64,000 nt of DNA from Mantis religiosa (lineage: Eukaryota; Arthropoda; Insecta; Mantodea; Mantidae): contig CM060953.1 of assembly GCA_030765055.1 (NCBI GenBank), positions 176,758,493 through 176,822,492 on the forward strand. The letters run 5' to 3'. Each line of letters begins with the position of its first letter. Position 1 is the first letter of the stretch. The notes under the pieces are model-generated. The model was not told the origin of the DNA. It did no database searches and saw only the letters and a program-made list of their open reading frames with translations. This document shows positions 34,635 to 46,139 of this stretch, piece after piece. A program made the position numbers and the translations under genes.

Positions 34635-34874
34635 CTAACTAATATCGTACAGGTCAGCAGTGTTTTCTTGATATCCTCCTCTTACATAATACCGAAGTGC
34701 TGTTAGGATTTGAGTGTCAATTGAGATACTCAGGCCGCGGTCCCTGACGTACAGGTTAGGACGAATCATTTCTATCAGCTTTCTGGCGTTCGCTTTACTA
34801 AACCTGTATCTGCTTTTGAAGTTTAGTTCGTCAAACTTAGCAATAATTTCTATTCTTGGTAGATAAGTATTCCT
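34635..34874 (-). pseudogene. Harbinger transposase, N-terminal fragment
   Basis: The minus strand reads YLPRIEIIAKFDELNFKSRY, RFSKANARKLIEMIRPNLYV, TQILTALRYYVRGGYQENTA and DLYDIS, then a stop at 34635-34637. This matches the conserved N-terminal region of PIF/Harbinger transposases (YRFS...LxxxLxP...LS...LxxALRFxAxGxFQ...D). The nuclease core with its acidic triad is entirely missing because of the internal deletion. Confidence 0.8.
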
Positions 34875-35124
34875 CCGTCATCTTATTTCAGGAATTCTAC
34901 GCACTACAGCTACATTCAACATTTTGCTGACCTCCATGTTTCAAAGATAGACCGCATTTAATCTATCCCTTGGAGGCGGACCAAAATTTGAGCCGGACCA
35001 ATGTGTTCGGTCCCCGGACTATCGCTAATCCCGGTTTATGAATAAGAAAATCGATGGTCCACCGTTAGTCTACCGGAAGTAGCAAGTTGACCCGGAACAA
35101 GTCTGGCTATGAATACATCCCTAT

Positions 35125-35356
35125 ACCTCAGTTGACGGCAAAGCCACTCCCTGCCATAGCTAGCAATCAACTGCAAGTAATACATACTAGCCCTAGTTTA
35201 AGAAATTAAATGCCAGGGTTATTATAAAGATTTTTATTTTATTTTATTTTTATTTGCGGTGAGAAAACATCTGGAGTAATGTTTGTAACTTTGTTGTCAT
35301 TGTCTGTGAAGTGATATTTTTTATAAAAGCTGCAAGATATTAATATGTTCTCATAT
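35125..35356. other. Short spacer
   Basis: AT-rich spacer between the Harbinger and mariner elements. Nothing recognised. Confidence 0.6.
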
Positions 35357-35358
35357 TA

Positions 35359-36656
35359 CGAGCGTGAGTCAAATGAAAAGCTTAAATATTTTTAAATATT
35401 ATTTATTGCGCAGAAGTAGTAAAAAGCTGTATCGCTTTTCAGCATAATCCCCCACACACTCAATGGAAGCCATCCAGTGCTTACAAAGTTCATAAATGGC
35501 TTTAGAAAGAAATTCTTTTGGTAGTCCGCACAAACTCTCATGCACGGCGTGGCGTTCCCCTTTATCGAAACGGAACTTCTTTCCTCCCATTGCGTCTTTG
35601 GGTGGTTCCAAACATATAGAAATCACTTGGGGCAAGGTCTGGTGAGTATGGTGGATGAGGAAGACACTCAAAATGCAGGTCTGTGATTTTTGCAACTGTT
35701 GTACGAGCAGTGTGGGGTTTTGCATTGTCATGTTGCAAAAGGACACCTGCTGACAGTAATCCACGTCGCTTTAATTTGATTGTAGGACGCAGATTATTTT
35801 TATGGCATCTGTGTATGATGCATTGGTGGCAGTGGTTCCTCTAGGCATGTAATGCTCCAAAATGACACCTTTTTTCGTGCCAAAAGAGAGTCAGCATAAC
35901 CTTCCGTGTTGATGGTTCTTTTCGAAACTTCTTTGCTTTTGGTGATGAGGGATGGCGCCATTCCTTGCTCGCTCTCTTCGTTTCCGGTTGGTGGAAGTGA
36001 ACCCAGGTTTCGTCACCAGTAATGATTCTTGCAAGGAAGGCATGACCTTCCCGTTCGAAATGCCGAAAAAGTTCTTCACAAGCATCAACACGTCGTTCTC
36101 TCCTTTCAGGAGTCAGCTACCGTGGCACCCATCTTGCAGACACTTTGTTAAACTGGAGCACATAATGCACAATGTGGTGTGCTGACGCATGGCTAATCTG
36201 TAAACATGTTGCAGTGTAATTCAGTGTCACTCGGCGGTTTTCTTTCACTATGGCATCAACTGCTGCAATGTTCTGTGGAGTCACAACTCGTTGTGCCTGA
36301 CCTCGACGTAGAGCATCTTCCACTGAAGTCACACCATTTGCGAACTTCCTACTCAATTCGTAGACTTGCTGCTGTGGCAAACCTGCATCATCGTACTAAA
36401 CGTTCATTCGTCGATGAATTCCATCTTCACTAAGCAAAAACCGAATAACAGAACGCTGTTCTTCCCTGGTGCAAGTTGCAAGTGGGGCGACCATCTTTAT
36501 ACTGATACTGCGACGATATGTGTGCATCTGCACTATGCTGCCACCTACAGGCTATTCTGCACGGTGTTTGTAGCATGCTTACCAACTTACATGATAACGA
36601 CGCGAAATTTCGATTTGTAATGACAAATTTAAGGTTTTCATTTGACTCACCCCTCG
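35359..36656 (-). mobile_element. Full-length mariner, subfamily 4
   Basis: TA at 35357-35358 and 36657-36658. The inverted ends share gtgagtcaaatgaaaa: the left begins cgagcgtgagtcaaatg, and the right, reversed, begins cgaggggtgagtcaaatg. Length is 1298 bases, typical for mariner. The transposase runs on the minus strand. Confidence 0.93.
35399..36494 (-). pseudogene. Mariner DD34D transposase, subfamily 4, frameshifted
   Basis: The ATG at 36494 gives MVAPLATCTREEQRSVIRFL, then a stop near 36397. The same region continues with LPQQQVYELSRKFANGVTSV, DIAxCLQISHASAHHIVHYV and SARWVPR, the helix-turn-helix and linker of mariner transposases. The catalytic part is spread over several frames. LLSAGVLLQHDNAKPHTART and HPPYSPDLAPSDFYMF lie in one frame near 35600-35760, with 34 residues between the second and third aspartates. 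AMGGKKFRFDKG up to IECVGDYAEK is in the next. The stop lies at 35399-35401, a few codons beyond the usual EK ending. All recognisable blocks are in the right order, so the damage is frameshifts and stops rather than large deletion. Confidence 0.9.
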
Positions 36657-36659
36657 TAC

Positions 36660-37822
36660 TATGATTGTGAATAGGCCATGACGCTTTTTTAATGTAATTT
36701 TCATTTTTGTCTGTATTTGTTCACTCCAAAGCCACAAATTGAAGTAGCCCACTGTACGTTTAACTCAAAACTTACTCAATTTGGAGTAATGATGTGTTTT
36801 CCTTTGCTCAGTACACATGCAGTAAGGTACTAGTAAATTTAAATTGCGATTTGAAAGGGTATTTGTTCGTATGTTTTGAGACTTGAGGACTGGAGGAATG
36901 CAAAATAACCAAATTCCTCTTAATAATAATAAAAAAGACGCACATCCTTTATTTTTATTGAAAGTAATGTGAGTACATGTTGGTATTGTAAAGTTTTTCT
37001 AAAAAAATAACATTATTCCATATTTTTACTCACCCAGTATATAACTGTAATGTTTTCAATCACCTCCCTTGGAGGCTTTTGATGTATTTGTCGTACAATT
37101 TGCTCATACCATAACAAAAAGAAAATAAATTAAGTTTCCCATTATGAAGCACAACAATGCGTTACCCTTAGTTACAGTTAGTTTAAGCTTCTCATTTTAT
37201 TATTTACGTTACAACGGTTCGACTAGTAAAGGTTCATTGTTTAATCATTTACAGTGGCTGCCAGTGACTTTCGTACCAAAACATTTTTCCCTGGGTGATG
37301 AGAGATTGGCAGTGCTTTGATGCACCATTTGCATCTGAAAGCTGTTAGTTTGCATGAACAAATTAGAGTTGCTTTTTTTTTTTTTTTTTTTTTTTTTCAA
37401 ATACGGGAGAGTTATTTTACGATCAAGCGAGGCGTGTATTTGATTGAAGAGGCCACGTGTGACGTAACGTTATTAATAACAAGAGATAATCAAAACGTGT
37501 TCAGACGTACTGACTTGTGAATAAATGCATGAACCTCGTGGTGTTTCCTCACATTAGGTTTAGGTTAACATGTATCAACAACACTTTGTACCCTTTTGAT
37601 AAAAATGTTGGCATACATTCATCAAAATAGAAGCGTCTTTTCTAAGAAGTTAGATGCCATATTTACCTTTTCTTTACTGGGTAATTCTTTACAGAATTAG
37701 TTACATTGTTTAGAAAATAATAAAGTACTATAATAATGAAAATGGGCATCAAATGTAACAATTTTTTAAAACATAGTATTTATACTACTTGTAACAAATA
37801 GGATACATAAAGGGAAGTATCA
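36660..37822. other. AT-rich stretch with a long T run
   Basis: No gene recognised. A run of about 26 T ends at 37397. The sequence just after it (atacgggagagttattttacg) could be the 3' end of a reversed retrotransposed copy, but no source is apparent. Confidence 0.4.
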
Positions 37823-37825
37823 CAC

Positions 37826-38050
37826 CTCCAAAGCACAGATAGTAGCGGGTCTGCCTCACGTTCAAGAGAGGTCCGAGTTCGAATATAGGCCAGAGTGAGT
37901 TTCCTGGATCAGAGATTTTTTCCGTAGTTTTCCCTTATTCTTAAAGTCGAACGTCAGCAACTCTAAGCTGTATGGACCCTGGCCTCTTTAAGCATTATTT
38001 CATCCATTTCATTCATCATCCGATATGACTTAACTTTGGAGGATGCTAAT
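37826..38050 (+). mobile_element. tRNA-derived SINE, family A, copy 4 (old)
   Basis: The head is decayed (agcacagatagtagcgggtc), but the following ctgcctcacgttcaagag, the B box gagttcgaatataggcc and the 3' part gatatgacttaactttggag are clear. It lacks an A tail and target duplications. Confidence 0.85.
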
Positions 38051-38054
38051 TCTA

Positions 38055-39320
38055 AACAGGCAACATGTAAAGGGAACAACAAATGTATACTAATATTTTA
38101 TTTTTTTCCAGAGATTCGGAAGAAAATATATTTTAAAAGAAGTTTAAGAATGGGCATTTCTGTGCTATATTTCAAACGTGATATTCCCTGAGAGTTTTGG
38201 AAAACACAAGGTGACCAAGCACTTCCAAGCACTTTACCTAATCTTTATATTTACTTTATAGGAAGTAGAAGTACTTACCGTCCGAGACATGACGTCAATC
38301 ATCAGGTAACTTCTCCTGAATAACAACTGAAGTATTCGCAAGAAAACTTACTTAGCTATAGAGAATTTGGAATTTTCCATTAAGTTCTAGAACCTTTGAG
38401 AAGCTGGCAGATGGGAGACATTTCAGAATTTAAGGGCTGGCATAAAGTACACATTAGACCAGAGAAATTACAAAGGAATTTTCTGCACGACAAGCTTAAA
38501 AATTGAAACACTATATAATTAGAAAAATGTGACAAATTTTCCAAGTAAATTATAGTATAAAAATAACTGATAAAACTAATAATAGAAAACTATCATAGCA
38601 AAGAAATAAAAACGGTAAAAATACCTAAAAAATATTACTGCATAGTAACTGTAATTGAATCCGCAAAATCCTATTTTCACCTATTTTTTGTATATAGCCT
38701 GCCATAGCAACGTACGGATGGAGAATGTGGAGCTATGCATTAGCGAATGGTACAGTTAGAGTGGGTGGTGCTTCGAGCTGAGTTTTGTACATTCCAAGGT
38801 CAGGGTAAAGTCCGCGGCAATATCACAGGTAGGAAGCTGAGCACGGGGCAGTAAGAACGGTACCAGATGAAGGATCGCCGAGCTGTGAAATTCACAGCGA
38901 AACAGTTTACTTTGAATATGGGAGTTATGTTCAAATTGGTGTGTGGCTCAGTGTTAGAGATGGACCTGTGTGTAGACAAGAAACATTATAGCAGCACAAA
39001 GTGCGTGCTACAAGGATTTAAAGGAAAATTGTTGGGACCTTTCAAAGTTCTACGTTTGCGTAAAAGAAATGCTGATTGTAGGTTAGCATTGAACTATTTT
39101 GGTGACACATAAAGCAGATATTTTCTTTTACCACAATACGTTTAGCCATTTTAATGTCAAATAAAATGGATGTCAGAATGAACGTTATTAAGAAGAGTTT
39201 ATATAAAGGTAGAGAAAGTCATGTGATTCGATATCTACCGTATTTAAAGAACAACGTTATATATAGATAACGAAATGAGGGAATAACTTATAAACGGCAG
39301 ATTTGCTTTCAGGGAAGAAT
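38055..39320. other. Stretch with one unsupported small ORF
   Basis: Mostly AT-rich. The plus-strand frame at 38867-39112 (81 codons from an ATG, rich in K, R and L) is less AT-biased than its surroundings and could be a coding relic. I see no motif or relative. Confidence 0.35.
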
Positions 39321-39324
39321 GATA

Positions 39325-40214
39325 CGACGGCTATTCAATAAAGAATGATCATAATTTTTTAGGGTTAAAGTTTTTCGCACTAAAATTCAATGTCATTATA
39401 TTCTGTTAGCTTAATGTGAAACAAACACGCCGTAGTAGCTTTATTGTTGGTACTCCTGGTTCCCACCTGTGAAAACCTGGCAAGTTCATACATGTTCAGT
39501 ATCGCCTACCGCTCAATAGGGGTAACATGCAGTTAAAGCTGATGTTAGAGGAAGATATGGAGTTTCTTTCAAACGTAATCACTGCGTATGAAACTTGGCT
39601 GCATCATTTTGATCCCGAGAGCAAATAGCAAAGCTCAGTGTGGAAATCTCCTTCATCACCAACCCCCAAAAAGCAAAAGTGATTGCTTCTGCTGGGAAGG
39701 TTATGGTCATCTCATTGTTTGATATTCATGGAATGGTTTATCAGTATGTTGTACCTGCACACACATCAGTAACTGGACAACACTACAAGTCCATATCAGG
39801 CGCAAAAGACCACAATTCCGTGAAGCAGGCTGGATACTGCACCATGATAATACGCGGTCGAAATTGCCAATATTTTTGCTGAATATCTTGCGAAAATCAA
39901 CGTGAAGTGCATCCCTCACCCTCCCTATAGTCCGGATATATCCTCATGTGACCTTTTTCTATCTCCTAACTTGAAGAAACGCCTTCGTGGGAGGCATCAT
40001 CCATAATCAGAAGCAGTGGTGAAGGCTGCGGAGGCGATTTTGAAGGATCTCTCATAAATGGTTTGCAGCATGTCTTTGAAGACTGGCAGAAACGCTGGGA
40101 CAAGTGCATCGCATTCAGGGGAGACTATTTTGAGAAGAACCATCAACATTATGAGGATGAATAAAGGTACGCTGTCAAAAAAATTTGTAATCATTCTTTG
40201 TTAAATAGGGTTCG
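39325..40214 (+). mobile_element. Mariner, subfamily 3, copy 1, internally deleted
   Basis: TA at 39323-39324 precedes cgacggctattcaataaag. The right end, reversed, begins cgaaccctatttaacaaag, and the right flank is tg rather than TA. At 890 bases it is too short for mariner. The 5' untranslated part runs directly into the start of the catalytic half of the transposase, with the whole DNA-binding domain missing. The junction (ggttcccacctgtgaaaacc) is the same as in copy 2 at 45783-46957. The coding remnant at 39520-40160 keeps MQLKLMLEED and VKCIPHPPYSPDISSCDLF with several frameshifts. Confidence 0.85.
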
Positions 40215-40215
40215 T

Positions 40216-41750
40216 GTTGCTATTGACCTTCCTAATATACGTATTAACATCCGTTCTTCAAAAATTGAAAACCTCCTGAGGAATTGCAATTTATATCATT
40301 TTGAGGAAACCTGAGGACCTTAGCATCTGATTTTTCTAGATAAGAAAATTTCATGTTGACCGATTTCTCCAAAGATAATAATGATTAGTGATCTAAATTC
40401 TTCCCTATAAGGAGTACATCTGGACTTAATAAGCTTTATGACTGAAATAAAAAATAGCAGAAGCTTTGAAGAAAGTATCTCATCTCTAAAAATGTTTTAT
40501 GTTTAATTACAGTTCTCTGATACTTTTTCTATTCGCTAAAAGCAAACTGTGCGTAAAGGAACATAAAACATATGAACGGCTTTATGTGCCTCTACCAGAG
40601 ATTGGACTCCTTTCACGAACACTGAAATAAAACTGTAAAGGAACATTAGAATTCAGTGAAGTAATATTTTTCTCCTTGAATACAGGAAATAGCACTTTTA
40701 TCTTCTGAACATTATCACAACACATGAATGAGCTTTTAGAAAATTCCTTTTAGTTCCACTCTAATGGCCATCTTCTTCCAGCAGTATGAGTTTCTGTGTT
40801 TCTTATTTAACTTGGAAAAACTTCCTTCTATGTAATACTTTATACCTTTATGGAACCCAGAAACCTGGCGTAGCTATAATAAATGCCAGTAGTTGCTCTA
40901 AAAGGTGATTTGGGTAAGATACGGCCGCTGCTTACGTTTTTTTTCTCTGAAAATATACGGTCCCCAAAATGTTGTACTTGTCCAAAGACAGCAATAGTAA
41001 TGTAGTGTTTGAGGTAAGATCTTAGAAAAAAGAATGCTATTCATTATAATTTTTGAAATATAACAATGGTTTTCATAAATGGAGTTGAAAAACTTTATTT
41101 GGTTGTTTCCTTTTCTGCCAGCATGTGTGCAAGTGAGTTCCTTGTATGACTTTTCAAGCCGATGATGTATATTCTTAAAAGTCTGTCTGACTGGTACTTT
41201 CATCTGGGTTCATCCCTTGCAAGTTTTCTGACAGTCATCAGGCTTCGAAATTGAATTTTTTGTCATAATAAAAATGATACATTAATTACAATGCATCTGC
41301 ATAGTCCGAACTTTAAATGGTTTATTTAAATATGCCGAAACACCGCAATAAAGATAACGAGACCTATAAAGTAGTTAATTTTTCTTCAAATTTAATTTTC
41401 TGTGTGCTGATGTTCTTCAAACTTTTATAGTACACCATTCTTCTAAACTGCTTAATCTGCTTTTATAACAGTTTTGCTTCAATTTCCGAAGCATGCAAGA
41501 AACAACTGTAACCTATAATAATATATAAATCCAAAATATAAAATAAATTCATTTCTCTGACAGACTTACTTTGAAATACATAACAGGTTTTGAATATTTC
41601 CTCTAGAACTGAGTAACAAATATTTTAATAAACTTGGGTTAAGAATTATGAGTAGGTATTGTTTTGCTCACTTAAATGTAAAAAAGGGATTTGTTTGGAT
41701 ATCGTTGAAGTAAAATATAATATTTTATTTTCAATAAAATATGTTTCTGT
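40216..41750. other. AT-rich stretch without a supported gene
   Basis: The 101-codon minus-strand frame at 40898-41203 has a varied N-terminal part (VRQTFKNIHHRLEKSYKEL) but no recognisable domain, and its remainder is AT-driven. It is left unassigned. Confidence 0.4.
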
Positions 41751-41751
41751 T

Positions 41752-41945
41752 CTATTTATACCCCACCTTTAACTCCAATGGTCATATCGGCGGCCGTTCT
41801 CCTTTGGAACATATGAAGGTGTTAACTCGTATTCGTTAGGTTTCAATCTTTAGATCACGCACACATTCGCACTCTCATTCATACTTTCAGACTCTGGGGA
41901 AGATGGGGAATTATGTTGGTAGGAGAAAAATCCTTTCTCTATGTG
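41752..41945 (-). mobile_element. SINE, family E, 5'-truncated copy
   Basis: On the minus strand it matches the copy at 48740-49030 through catcttccccagagt, gaatgagagtg, aacgaatacgagttaacacc and atgttccaaaggagaacgg. The tRNA-like head is absent. Confidence 0.85.
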
Positions 41946-41969
41946 ACCTTTGTTTTATATTTGGCACTT

Positions 41970-42400
41970 CGTTTATTTATTTATTTGTCTGTGTATTTAT
42001 GTATTAACTTATTTATTTGCTTACTTATTTACTCACTCACTCACCTACTTACCTACTGGCCTACTTACCTAATTAACTACTTACCTACTTAACAATTAAC
42101 TACTTAACTACTTACCTACTTAACTACCTAACTACCTATCTACTTACCTCCTTACCTACGTACCTACTTTTATACGTACCTACTTACCTACTTATCTACT
42201 TACCTACTTACCTCCTTATCTACTTGCCTCCTTACCTCCTTAGCTCCTTACCTCCTTACCTCCTTGCTACGTAACTACTTACCTACTTACTCATTTATTG
42301 ATTTATTTATTGATTTATTTAATAGTATGCTTATTTATTTGTTACTCTGCTTATTTATTGATTTATTTATTGGTTTGTTTATTCATTTATTTATTATTAC
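41970..42400. repeat. TTAC / TTAT-type minisatellite
   Basis: About 430 bases of 4- and 8-base units. Blocks of ttat/ttta lie at the edges, with a centre of tacttacc and variants such as taacta, cttacctc and ctatc. The gradient from TTAT to CTTACC and back suggests expansion from one original tetranucleotide followed by local unit changes. Confidence 0.93.
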
Positions 42401-42404
42401 TTTT

Positions 42405-43475
42405 TTACATTTGGGGAATGGCTTATATTCGGATCTAAGGGACATTATTTATTTGATAGCCTTTTTCGGTTTAGTAGCGTTGTAAATTTTAGGTGAAAAG
42501 TTGCAGTGATAGAGTTAAAGAGGAAATTTGCCATGGGCATATCAAAATAATTAACTGCATTGTTCCCTCCGTAGTAATATGTTTATTTGTGTAATACATG
42601 AATTAACATAACGACAATTATCAGTAAGCACAATTAGCGTGTTTAAGCACAATAGGACGACGGCAAATATTTGTTAAAAAAAACCAATAATACCCGCATT
42701 TGATCTTCGGAACAAATACAAGGAATTAGAGATAGTCTTTTTAAGTGGTACTGGTCTTGCCCTCAGCTCATTTCCTAGTATAGTACCTCCAATTTGGAAC
42801 ATAAACACAGGCAAGAGTGTTTGTTTTTAAATATTTTTTCCCAAATTTTCGCGAAATTTTCCTTTTTTGGAGAATAATTATTTTTAGCGATACATGAGAA
42901 AATTTAAATTATTTTTAGTCTAGAAAAATTTACACTTATTACAAATTACATAAATATAACTTGAATTTAACATTCATGTCTTCATAGCATGACACAAGAA
43001 CTCATGAAAAGGTGTTTACAAGCTTAAGGAAAGCAAGATAAAAATAAATACTTAGCAAAGCCAATACAGTGACATCATGCGCACTGAAATAACAGACAGC
43101 TAAGCGGTGCAAAAATAACTGACACCACAGCACCCGGCTGGTCCGTGATAATAAGAACTGTTTGTCGTCCTCTAACTGGAAATGTTGTTTATTGTATAGC
43201 ACAGCAAAATACTCCTATTATGCTGACTAAAGGTACTGAGGAGATTGAACTTCTTGGGAGCTTCTCTCAAACATTACATTAATATGAAAGTATTGTCCTT
43301 CAGGGCTTAAGAATGTGGTCCGTAATGCCGAAAGTTAAAAAAGGAATACAAACAATATTTCACTGAAAACCACAGAGCTTTAGAAGCTAAACTGTTTCCA
43401 ATGACACGCTGGTCTAGCTCGTTTAATTCAGTAGTTTACATGGCCAGCTATTTCTATACAATTGTCGACTTCTTT
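42405..43475. other. AT-rich stretch without a supported gene
   Basis: No element or convincing ORF. The last 100 bases lead into the open frame at 43481. Confidence 0.45.
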
Positions 43476-43480
43476 TCTAA

Positions 43481-44407
43481 AAAAAAGTAAATCTTTCACT
43501 TCCTGCGCGAAATTTGTTGAATGATCATTTTTGCGATGCCAAGTGCTGCAATATTGTAAAGGAACAGGCAACAAATTTTTCTAAACATTGCAAAATGTTA
43601 ACAGATCCTGTATTAGAATTGCAATCTAAACAAAAATCTGTGCCTAGTCCTGTTTTAATCCGAATTAACTCGCTGAGAGCCAAATGTGAAATATTAGGGA
43701 GAGGTCACTTTGGAAACAGAGTAAGTGCACTTGTATGTATTATCATAGATCCCAGTGTTAGAGAAGCAGTGGAAGAGAATCTAAAAGTTTGCTGCCGTAT
43801 GACTTTGTGTAAATTAAACTCCATTATGGCAAACGAAACTGATGACGTAATAACCATAAAAACTTTGGATCATTTGTTTGAGCCTTCTAGGCTCGTTGCT
43901 AAATCAAGTGTAGGTGATTTAAATAATGTAATGGCAGCATTTAAACAACTACATGCACTTACAACCAGTGGTATTACTTGTGACTCTGATTTGCTTCTTT
44001 ATTACAAAGAGCTTTGTCACATTGTTGAACAGCAAAGCCATGGAGGTATCGATAACAGATTAGATGTAGTAACAGCGCTCTTGGCATTGAAGGCAAATGC
44101 TCTTTCCTACCACAATTTACCCGCCTCGGTAGCGTAGATGGAAGCGTGTCCATCTCACGTTCAAGAGGTCCCGAATTCAAATCTCGGACAGGGTGAGTTA
44201 CCTGGATAAGTTTTTTTTCCCTTATCCTGAAAGATGAATGTCGGGTAACTGTAAGCTCTATGGACCCTGGGCTCATTTGAGCATCATTTCATCCATTCCA
44301 TTCATCGTCCGATAAGACTTAACATGGGATGACGTAAATTAAAAAAAAATACTGCAATTAAATGTCGCTTCAAGGTCTTTGGTTACCGATGTCAAAAGCT
44401 GTCAGTA
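43481..44407 (+). pseudogene. Unrecognised ORF of about 200 codons, cut by a SINE
   Basis: The longest convincing plus-strand frame in the window. It is open from 43481; the first in-frame ATG is at 43595 (MLTDPVLELQSKQKSVPSPV). It contains RINSLRAKCEILGRGHFGNR, LDHLFEPSRLVAKSSVGDLN and LYYKELCHIVEQQSHGGIDN, and upstream a CDAKCC...HC cluster that could bind metal. Composition is protein-like and helical. A family A SINE interrupts it at 44120; its last codons before the stop at 44137 belong to the SINE. Past the SINE, one reading continues NVASRSLVTDVKSCQ to a TAA at 44405-44407. The alternative is that the ORF ended at the insertion site. No intron signals were seen. It may be a retrocopy, a transposon-encoded protein or a host exon. 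I do not recognise the family. Confidence 0.5.
44120..44349 (+). mobile_element. tRNA-derived SINE, family A, copy 5
   Basis: Head cccgcctcggtagcgtagat, B box gaattcaaatctcgg, core ggataagttttttttccc, short A tail. The imperfect target duplication is taccacaattta on the left and tactgcaatta on the right. It interrupts the ORF at 43481. Confidence 0.92.
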
Positions 44408-44409
44408 AG

Positions 44410-45780
44410 AAATTTTTCTCTACATGTAACTTTGTTGTGACAGACAGAAGAACAATTATGAAAAGCGAAAATATCACTTCAGCTGTATGCTGAAGTTTGG
44501 CGATACATGATGTGTGATATTTGATTTTATTCATGTTACCTACTGTCTGCAGATTTCAAATAAAACATTTTAATTTGGAAAAAGGGGGTTTTAAAAGTTC
44601 TGTTACTCTAGTTATCTATTACTTTTCTTTTCAGCCATGTCATTACTCATTAATTCTCCCCGAAAATTTGCGCCAAATGAGTGCGAAATTATGGTAAAAC
44701 ATTCACTACAAAACACCACAAATTAAAATTATTAATGCGCATTTTATAAATTGTCACCACGAAATCTTGCCTCTGAATATAAGGCACCATTCGATTTCTT
44801 AAACATTCCCCTGCAATGAGGCGGTTGAAAGCTTTTCTCTTTCTGTTTGTAAATCGAACAGATATATCATCGTCATCATTATCATCATTATTATTGCCCT
44901 TGTTACAATCATCTTTAGGCTAATTCCAATGTTTGGAAATACTATCTTGATAATTAGCTGGCTATTCTCACAGGCAATTTACCCCAGCAGCCTGGTGACA
45001 ATTCTGCAGCCTCATTAACTTCTATGCAGAAGTTATTACAGCTGTCTTCGTTTCTTTGTAAATGGCACAGTTAAGAACCAGCAGAATCTGTCATCAGGGC
45101 CTTTTTGTTGAAACACAATATTCGATTCTGAGCCGTTATTATTCCGTAGTTGCAGTTGAAGTGGGTAGGGGGGATGGAGAGGTTACGGTGCTAGAGAAGG
45201 CAAAAAAGGCCACGGGATCCTGTTTCTTTCTCCATCCAGCAGGAAGCGCTGACAGACGCTCTTATCATTATGGCTTCGCTTCCTCCATTACCTTCCCTAC
45301 TTTGCAGATTGTCATCATTGCAGTAGCAAAAATGGGACGCTAGAAGAACCTTTGGCCGCAGGGGAACGATGTAAAAAGAACTGTATCGTTTACTTTTTTT
45401 ATCTCCTTCGGTGACATCTAGACAGGAGTTAGTGTTTTTGTTTTCTAAACAGGCTATGTACCTTCGTTCCCAAGAGTTTTCCTTTGGCTTTTGATGTAAG
45501 CGAATAGAGGATAAATCATTTAAAGCACTGCAAACAAAAGCAGCGCGCTTCTGGATTGACATATGGAAACAATGGAACAGCTATTCTCCTGTGAACGCAG
45601 TTGAATATACTAATTGTTTCTGTTTAGATTCTACATACCTCTGGTTGCTATGGTGTCAGAAAGTAGAGGGGAGTTTCAGAACTTCAGCTTAGCCAACCAC
45701 GAAGCCAACAATTTCCTTAATTTGAAGTTTTAATACAGCGAAATTTAATATTTTGCAATCACCTTGTTCAATAGAACAGA
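44410..45780. other. Stretch without a supported gene
   Basis: It contains a short ATC microsatellite near 44868-44892. The 123-codon minus-strand frame (45191-45562) is less AT-rich than average but has no motif I recognise, and an opposite-strand frame overlaps it. Confidence 0.4.
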
Positions 45781-45883
45781 TACAAGGGCTGTTCAATAAA
45801 GAAAGATCATAATTTTTTTGCGGTCATAGTTTTTTCGCACTAAAATTTAATCTCATTACATTCTGTTAGTTTAATGTGAAACA

Positions 45884-46127
45884 GTCCGCCTCGGTAGCGT
45901 AGATGGTAGCGTGACTGTCTGACTTTCGAGAGGTCGCGAGTTCGAATCTCGGTCAGGGTGAGTTACCTGGATAAGGTTTTTCCAGGGTTTTCCCTTATCT
46001 TGAAATACGAATGTCGGGTAACTCTAAGCTCCAAGGACCCCGGACGTATTGAGCATCATTTCACCCATTTCATTCATCGTCCAATATCACTAAATGTTGG
46101 AGGACGTAAATTAAAAAAAAAAAATAG
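45884..46127 (+). mobile_element. tRNA-derived SINE, family A, copy 6, nested in mariner
   Basis: Head gtccgcctcggtagcgtag, B box gcgagttcgaatctcggtc and A tail. Target duplication tgtgaaaca lies at 45875-45883 and 46128-46136. The empty site is visible in the sister mariner at 39420 (taatgtgaaacaaacacgcc), which proves the insertion and its order. Confidence 0.96.
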
Positions 46128-46139
46128 TGTGAAACAAAC

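Larger units (their letters stand above)
34128..35120. mobile_element. PIF/Harbinger DNA transposon, internally deleted
   Basis: The left end, ggccgtattcatag, and the right end, ctatgaatacatcc, are inverted relative to each other. Both contain further reversed ggtccggacc-like words inside. The interior keeps the two characteristic ORFs of this superfamily as remnants: a Myb/SANT-like fragment on the plus strand and the start of the transposase on the minus strand. They converge on a junction near 34633 where the rest of both is missing. Length is 993 bases against several kb for autonomous relatives. The usual 3-base TWA target duplication is not visible; the flanks read gtt and cta. Confidence 0.8.

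Noticed and set aside
40898..41203. 101-codon minus-strand frame
   Set aside because: Only the first third looks protein-like; no domain, no neighbours and no splice context.
41970..42400. CRISPR-like array
   Set aside because: Units are 4 to 8 bases with no unique spacers; it is a minisatellite in an insect genome.
45191..45562. 123-codon minus-strand frame
   Set aside because: No domain or motif recognised, and an opposite-strand frame of similar quality overlaps it.
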